This document shows, one piece after another, positions 60,588-64,000 of a DNA stretch of 64,000 nucleotides. Made by a program: the position numbers and the translations under genes. The notes beneath the pieces are model-generated. The model was not told the DNA's origin, searched no databases, and saw nothing but the letters and a program-made list of their open reading frames with translations. Source of the DNA: Chrysophaeum taylorii (Eukaryota > Sar > Pelagophyceae > Pelagomonadales > Pelagomonadaceae); assembly GCA_029834535.1 (NCBI GenBank), contig JAQMWT010000677.1:62001-126000 (forward strand), in the 5' to 3' direction. Each line of letters starts with the position of its first letter. Positions within the stretch are counted from its first letter, which is position 1.

Positions 60588-61610
60588 CTGGTTGCAAGCC
60601 ATCGCTAAAGAATACAGCTCTCTTGGTCAGCTTGGTTGCTGGGATGTTATGCGCCTTCCTTCGACGTTTTCTGGCAACATTTGTACCCTCAAGTGGATCC
60701 TCCGCAAGAAGTATGACTCTGGCCGCTTCAAATCGTACAAGGCTCGCCTCGTTGTCCGCGGTTACACGCAGGTTCACGGCATTGCCTATACACGACACGT
60801 GCCGTCCTGTAGATGTCATCTCTGCTTTCATACAAGCCCCTGTCTGGCGTTGCTGCTCATGACTGGGATTTGCATAAGTTGGATGTCAACTCCGCTTTTA
60901 TCCAAGCTCTCATTGACGAAGACATCTATGTCTGGCCACCCGAAGGCTATGCTCCTCGCCAACCCACCGATGGTTCCAAAATCGTTTACAAGCTCCGTCG
61001 CTCTTGGTATGGTTGCAAACAAGCTTGTCGCAATTGGTGGCTTTATTTGGAACGCTTCCTTCTCAATGATTGTGGCTTCGTCCGCGGATCTGGTGACACT
61101 TGCCATTACAAGCTCGTGCTCAATTCTACCGTGGTCCTCCGTCTCGTTTTAGTCGTTGATGATCTTCTTGTGGCGCACCCTCGTCATTGCATTGGCCATT
61201 ACCAAGCCTTCTTCCTCCATATCCGCGCTTTCACTGACGTCAATGAACTTGATCTCACCTCTTACGTTGGCTTTTGAAGCTGAATTGCTCGCTCTTTACG
61301 CCGCTACTGCTGAGCTCTATTGGCTTCTCCAACTTTTGATGACTTTGATCTCCTCGTCACACGGTACCAATGTATGTCGATAATAGCACCACCGTCACCC
61401 AAGTCCGTCTCCAATGTCTCCCGCGGCGCACCCGCCATATTGATATTCGCTTTTACCGCCGAATATCATCGCAACCACATCATTGACCTCCAACATAGCG
61501 ATATCTTCACCCGCAGTACGGAAGCTCCTTCCTTCCTCCGGCTTCGTGCTCGTTACCTCACCTCGCGACTTCGCCCTGATATCTCCTGTCTCTTTCTGCC
61601 ACACTGCCTC
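60588..61610 (+). pseudogene. Copia reverse transcriptase and RNase H, frameshifted
   Basis: RT blocks in order: WLQAIAKEYSSLGQLGCWDV, CTLKWILRKKYDSGRFKSYK, ARLVVRGYTQVHGI, DTCRPVDVISAFIQA, LHKLDVNSAFIQALIDEDIY, KLRRSWYGCKQACRNWW and LVLVVDDLLVA (the YVDD position). RNase H follows (EAELLALYAATAELYWLLQL, YVDNSTTVTQ, RTRHIDIRFY). These are the standard Ty1/Copia motifs. At least three frame changes (near 60790, 60860 and 61250-61340) prevent a single product. Confidence 0.8.
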
Positions 61611-61747
61611 TCCTGACGTCTTCCTTCAAGCTTCTCCTCTGTGAGCGTCTCACTTACCCCTTTTCCTTCTTCCTTTTCTTTCTTTTCCAGCACCTGTGTG
61701 AGGACCTCACTTACCCCTTTTTCCTTTTCTTTCTTTTCCAGCACCTG

Positions 61748-61822
61748 TGTGAGGAAGCTATGACACTTACCCCTGCACCACGTCCCCATTATAGTTCTCA
61801 CATCTCCATTTCAGTTCTCACA
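61748..61822 (+). repeat. 3' LTR (75 bp)
   Basis: Identical to 57476-57550. Just upstream, two further partial copies of the LTR start with pyrimidine tracts (TGTGAGCGTCTCACTTACCCC at 61640 and TGTGAGGACCTCACTTACCCC at 61695) make a short tandem series leading into the LTR. Confidence 0.85.
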
Positions 61823-61847
61823 AGACTCATCAAACGGTAGAATAATA

Positions 61848-62867
61848 ATGAGAGTCGTGCGGCGGCTCCTGTCGTCGGTGTTTCCCGTGGGTGAGGCGGA
61901 TTTCCAGCAGCGCGTGCTGCGCTCCCCCGTGCCCGTGGTGCTGAACTGCATGGCGACTTGGCGCGAGCCCTGCATACGGATGACGCCCGTGCTACGGTAG
62001 CACGTCGAGGCGACAAAGGGCCGCGTGGCGATGGCGCTGCTCGACGTCGACGTCGAGCGGGAGCTCGCGGGGAGGTTGGGCGTACGATCGGTCCCGACGG
62101 TGTATGGGGTGTGGGAGGGTCGCATCGTCGACCGAATGATCGACTTGCAGCCGTCCAAGGACGTTGAGATTTTTGTCTCGAAGCTCGAAGCGCTTTCGGA
62201 ACCAGAGGAACCCTTCGACCCTCTCGCCGCCGCGAGTGATGCCATGCTTGCCGGCAACGCGCCGCTCGCCCTCGAGATCGCTCGAGCAGAGATCGACGCT
62301 GTCCGCGGCGAACCCACGACCAAGCGATGCCTCTCGAAGGAGTTCGACGCGGACATGCCAGAGTCCCAAGCGGTTGCATGGTTGCTCCAAGTGGTGTGCC
62401 GCGCCGAGATCGAGACCGGTGGCGACGCGACGGCGACGCTCGCCTCCCTTCGCGATCCCAAGCGCTCGGCGGTTATCGCGAAAGATCCTGCACTCAAGGC
62501 AGCCGTCGCCGAGCTCGCGCTCGCGCTCGCCGAGGCCCCCGATGGGGACGACTTTTCGCAACGTCTCGCCGACGCGCGCGCCGCCTTCGCCGACGGCAGG
62601 CAGGCCCTCGCCCTCGACCTGGCTCTGGGCCTCGTTACGACTGCGCCTCACGCCGACGCGAAAGAACAAGCGCGCAGGCTTGTCTTGGACTTTATCGACG
62701 CACTCGGCCCCTCGCCCGAGGCGGCCAACGCGCGCAGACGTAAGATTCTGTATCGAAACGAAACGGGGTTTACCAACGTACCACCTCCGCCGCAGGTCTT
62801 TCCAACGCCATCTTTCGCTGATCCCCCCGCTTGGACACCACCTGTGGCGGCAAGTCCTGACCGCTAA
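61848..62867 (+). pseudogene. Thioredoxin-fold/TPR (CnoX/YbbN-like) protein with in-frame TAG at codon 51
   Basis: ATG at 61848 gives MRVVRRLLSSVFPVG, a basic hydrophobic leader like a mitochondrial presequence. A thioredoxin fold follows: DFQQRVLRSPVPVVLNCMAT, WREPCIRMTPVL, TAG at 61998-62000, then MALLDVDVERELAGRLGVRS and VPTVYGVWEGRIVDRMI. The WCxxC site is WREPC, with one Cys missing, as in the CnoX/YbbN group, which lacks the redox pair. The remaining ~200 residues are helical repeats (PLALEIARAEIDAV ... RQALALDLALGLVTTAP), as in the TPR half of YbbN, a chaperone that hands clients to Hsp60/Hsp70. Everything but the TAG reads as one 339-residue protein. The Copia element sits 25 bp upstream of the ATG. 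It could be a pseudogene, a read-through gene, or a sequencing error at one base. Confidence 0.75.
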
Positions 62868-63117
62868 GGCTTACTCTCCCTTCCTCGAGGCTTGATACCC
62901 GTTCAACGGGACGCCTTTCCCGACCTTTTCCTAATGACATCATCATACCTCTCTCTCTTGTGAGAAGCATTCTTGCAGTATTCTTGTAGCATTCTTGCTA
63001 TCATATACCATCTCTCCATCTTGTTGAGAGGCTTGGTGGGCGTGAGCAAGGTGTGTGGCGAGCATACCCGACCCCGAGTCCGTGTGTTCCTCGTTCAGTG
63101 AGGTCTAGGACGAGTCG
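62868..63117. other. Intergenic
   Basis: Contains short tandem repeats (CATTCTTGCAGTATTCTTG near 62965-62995). No gene is recognised. Confidence 0.4.
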
Positions 63118-63564
63118 GTGAGTACCCCCTTTGTATGTCACCCGGGGGTCGGGAAGGTTTTTTTTTCTGTGCCGCCATACGTGGTGGAATACACGAGATC
63201 GTGCGACTACATCGGTCGCCGACGAGCGAGTGCTGCCGTACGTATTGTATTACGTGGTCCGGATTTGTACGTGCGCCCTGATCAAGCACACGGAGTTCCA
63301 GTGGACCGGTTTGCGTTGAGAATATACGCGAACGTTGTTTGTGTTCGTGTAATCCGAGTGAAGACGAACACGCGTGCGAGTTGGAAATCGCAGCGCATTC
63401 TCCCGGGACTTGATTTTGGTATAGCTGGACGGTGGAAGCTGTTTAGCGAGTGGGATCGCTACCAACGGGCATTTTTTGAATTGCCAGCGGATTGGAATTC
63501 CGCGAGTGCTGTTTTTACAGCGACAGATAGCGTTGTTGGAATCAACGTGCGTTACTTAAAGTGA
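63118..63564 (+). CDS. Unidentified frame, possibly an exon (148 codons)
   Basis: Open from 63118 to a TGA at 63562-63564 with even amino-acid use (VEYTRSCDYIGRRRASAAVR, RFALRIYANVVCVRVIRVKT, WDRYQRAFFELPADWNSASA). There is no in-frame ATG, so if real it must be an exon or use an upstream start. The segment GGTGAGTAC at 63117-63125 looks like a splice donor instead. No family is recognised. It directly precedes the coiled-coil frame at 63613 and could belong to the same element. Confidence 0.3.
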   Translation: MSTPFVCHPGVGKVFFSVPPYVVEYTRSCDYIGRRRASAAVRIVLRGPDLYVRPDQAHGVPVDRFALRIYANVVCVRVIRVKTNTRASWKSQRILPGLDFGIAGRWKLFSEWDRYQRAFFELPADWNSASAVFTATDSVVGINVRYLK

Positions 63565-63612
63565 TCGGATCCGGACGTATTTCGAGATTCCTGATCGATA
63601 TTTTGATACAGT

Positions 63613-64000
63613 ATGGATATAAACGCAGACGTGCGTGAGGGAGAATCTCCTCCAATTCTTCCCGCCGCCCCTGAGATAGGCCGCGAGGAAGGTGAATTAA
63701 GAGAGGCCGAGGCAGTCGACGTTGCTGACGTGCCCCCTGACGTGCCTCCGGATACTGCCATTTTTTCGCCGTTGAGTCCAACGACCCCGGACCGTGGCGA
63801 GCGTGTTACGATTGAGCGCGGATCTGCAGCCCGAAGTCGACTTCGTGAAGACCTCGAGCGGAGACGTCGCGAAAATGAACGATTAGCTGAACGTTTTGCC
63901 CGTGAAAGGGCTGAAGCGAAAGAGGAAGCGGCTCGACGAGAAGTTGATATGCTCAATGATGCCTTACAGCAAGAGATTGAGACCTCGAAGACCCTACGTG
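63613..64000 (+). CDS. Charged coiled-coil protein, N-terminal part (runs off the right edge)
   Basis: ATG at 63613 begins MDINADVREGESPPILPAAP; the frame is open to the window end (129 codons). An acidic, Pro-rich first half (EAEAVDVADVPPDVPPDTAI) is followed by a strongly charged helical stretch (RLREDLERRRRENERLAERF and on) that should form a coiled coil. Such a layout occurs in gag-like proteins of retroelements and in many structural proteins; I cannot choose. The preceding frame at 63118-63564 ends 48 bp upstream. Confidence 0.5.
   Translation, partial: MDINADVREGESPPILPAAPEIGREEGELREAEAVDVADVPPDVPPDTAIFSPLSPTTPDRGERVTIERGSAARSRLREDLERRRRENERLAERFARERAEAKEEAARREVDMLNDALQQEIETSKTLR

Larger units (their letters stand above)
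57476..61822 (+). mobile_element. Complete Ty1/Copia-type LTR retrotransposon insertion (4347 bp)
   Basis: Bounded by two identical 75-bp LTRs and flanked by the 5-bp direct repeat AGACT (57471-57475 and 61823-61827), a target-site duplication. The interior has a gag-like start, Arg-rich and Asp/His-rich minisatellites, a Copia-type reverse transcriptase and an RNase H, in that order, all in broken frames. No intact integrase is recognisable between about 59100 and 60500. TGG follows the 5' LTR directly, as expected for a primer-binding site. The usual purine tract before the 3' LTR is replaced by pyrimidine-rich repeats. Confidence 0.85.

Noticed and set aside
61934-61999. A 66-bp GT..AG intron removing the TAG in the thioredoxin/TPR gene
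   Set aside because: It would delete the conserved VVLNCMATWREPCIRMTP part of the thioredoxin fold, so a nonsense change is the simpler reading.

Overview
The window reads as nuclear DNA of a compact, GC-rich protist. A pelagophyte-like or related photosynthetic stramenopile is the best guess, and this is inference. The support is dense, mostly intronless genes separated by a few hundred bases; very short spliceosomal introns (40 to 70 bp) with GT..AG ends; Pro/Thr-rich stalks on type II membrane-anchored extracellular proteins; and eukaryotic families (LIS1, SLC25, lipocalin, AIG1-type GTPases, PhyH, a large GT2 synthase). Non-LTR, Copia and Helitron remnants surround and separate the genes.

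Layout. 0-9 kb holds a partial gene at the left edge, a secreted lipocalin, a small membrane protein converging on a membrane-anchored beta-propeller protein, a Helitron remnant, and a PhyH oxygenase between two LINE 3' ends. 9.1-17.1 kb is a tandem duplication (about 2.94 kb per unit) of head-to-head AIG1-type GTPase genes. Two identical minus-strand genes and one plus-strand gene look intact; the rest are broken. 17.2-20.9 kb holds LIS1-like, RRM/zinc-ribbon and SHMT genes. 21.7-31.6 kb looks like a cell-wall cluster: a 1624-residue CesA-superfamily GT2 synthase divergent from two tandem membrane-anchored GH5 glucanases, the second lacking its nucleophile. 31.9-33.8 kb holds a PIN/AEC-type carrier and, 32 bp later, a HAD phosphatase.

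35.2-40.7 kb holds two copies of a gene that I read as a diadenylate-cyclase (DAC/DisA_N) domain followed by a dsRBD-like tail. One copy is intact and the other is a pseudogene; this is the most unusual content of the window. 40.9-44.7 kb holds three minus-strand genes: a TRIP4-type zinc finger fused to an AlkB dioxygenase, a GNAT-like protein and a mitochondrial carrier. 44.7-57.4 kb is a transposon-rich block: a non-LTR RT element with a PD-(D/E)xK-like domain, an inverted array of Helitron helicase remnants, and a 53-bp satellite. 57.5-61.8 kb is a complete Copia insertion with identical 75-bp LTRs and a 5-bp target duplication. It lies 25 bp upstream of a thioredoxin/TPR (CnoX-like) gene that carries a nonsense codon. 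The right edge holds an unidentified reading frame and the start of a charged, coiled-coil protein.

Gene models that need splicing were built by reading GT..AG junctions that restore family motifs. Functions rest on motif recognition by eye; no database was searched.
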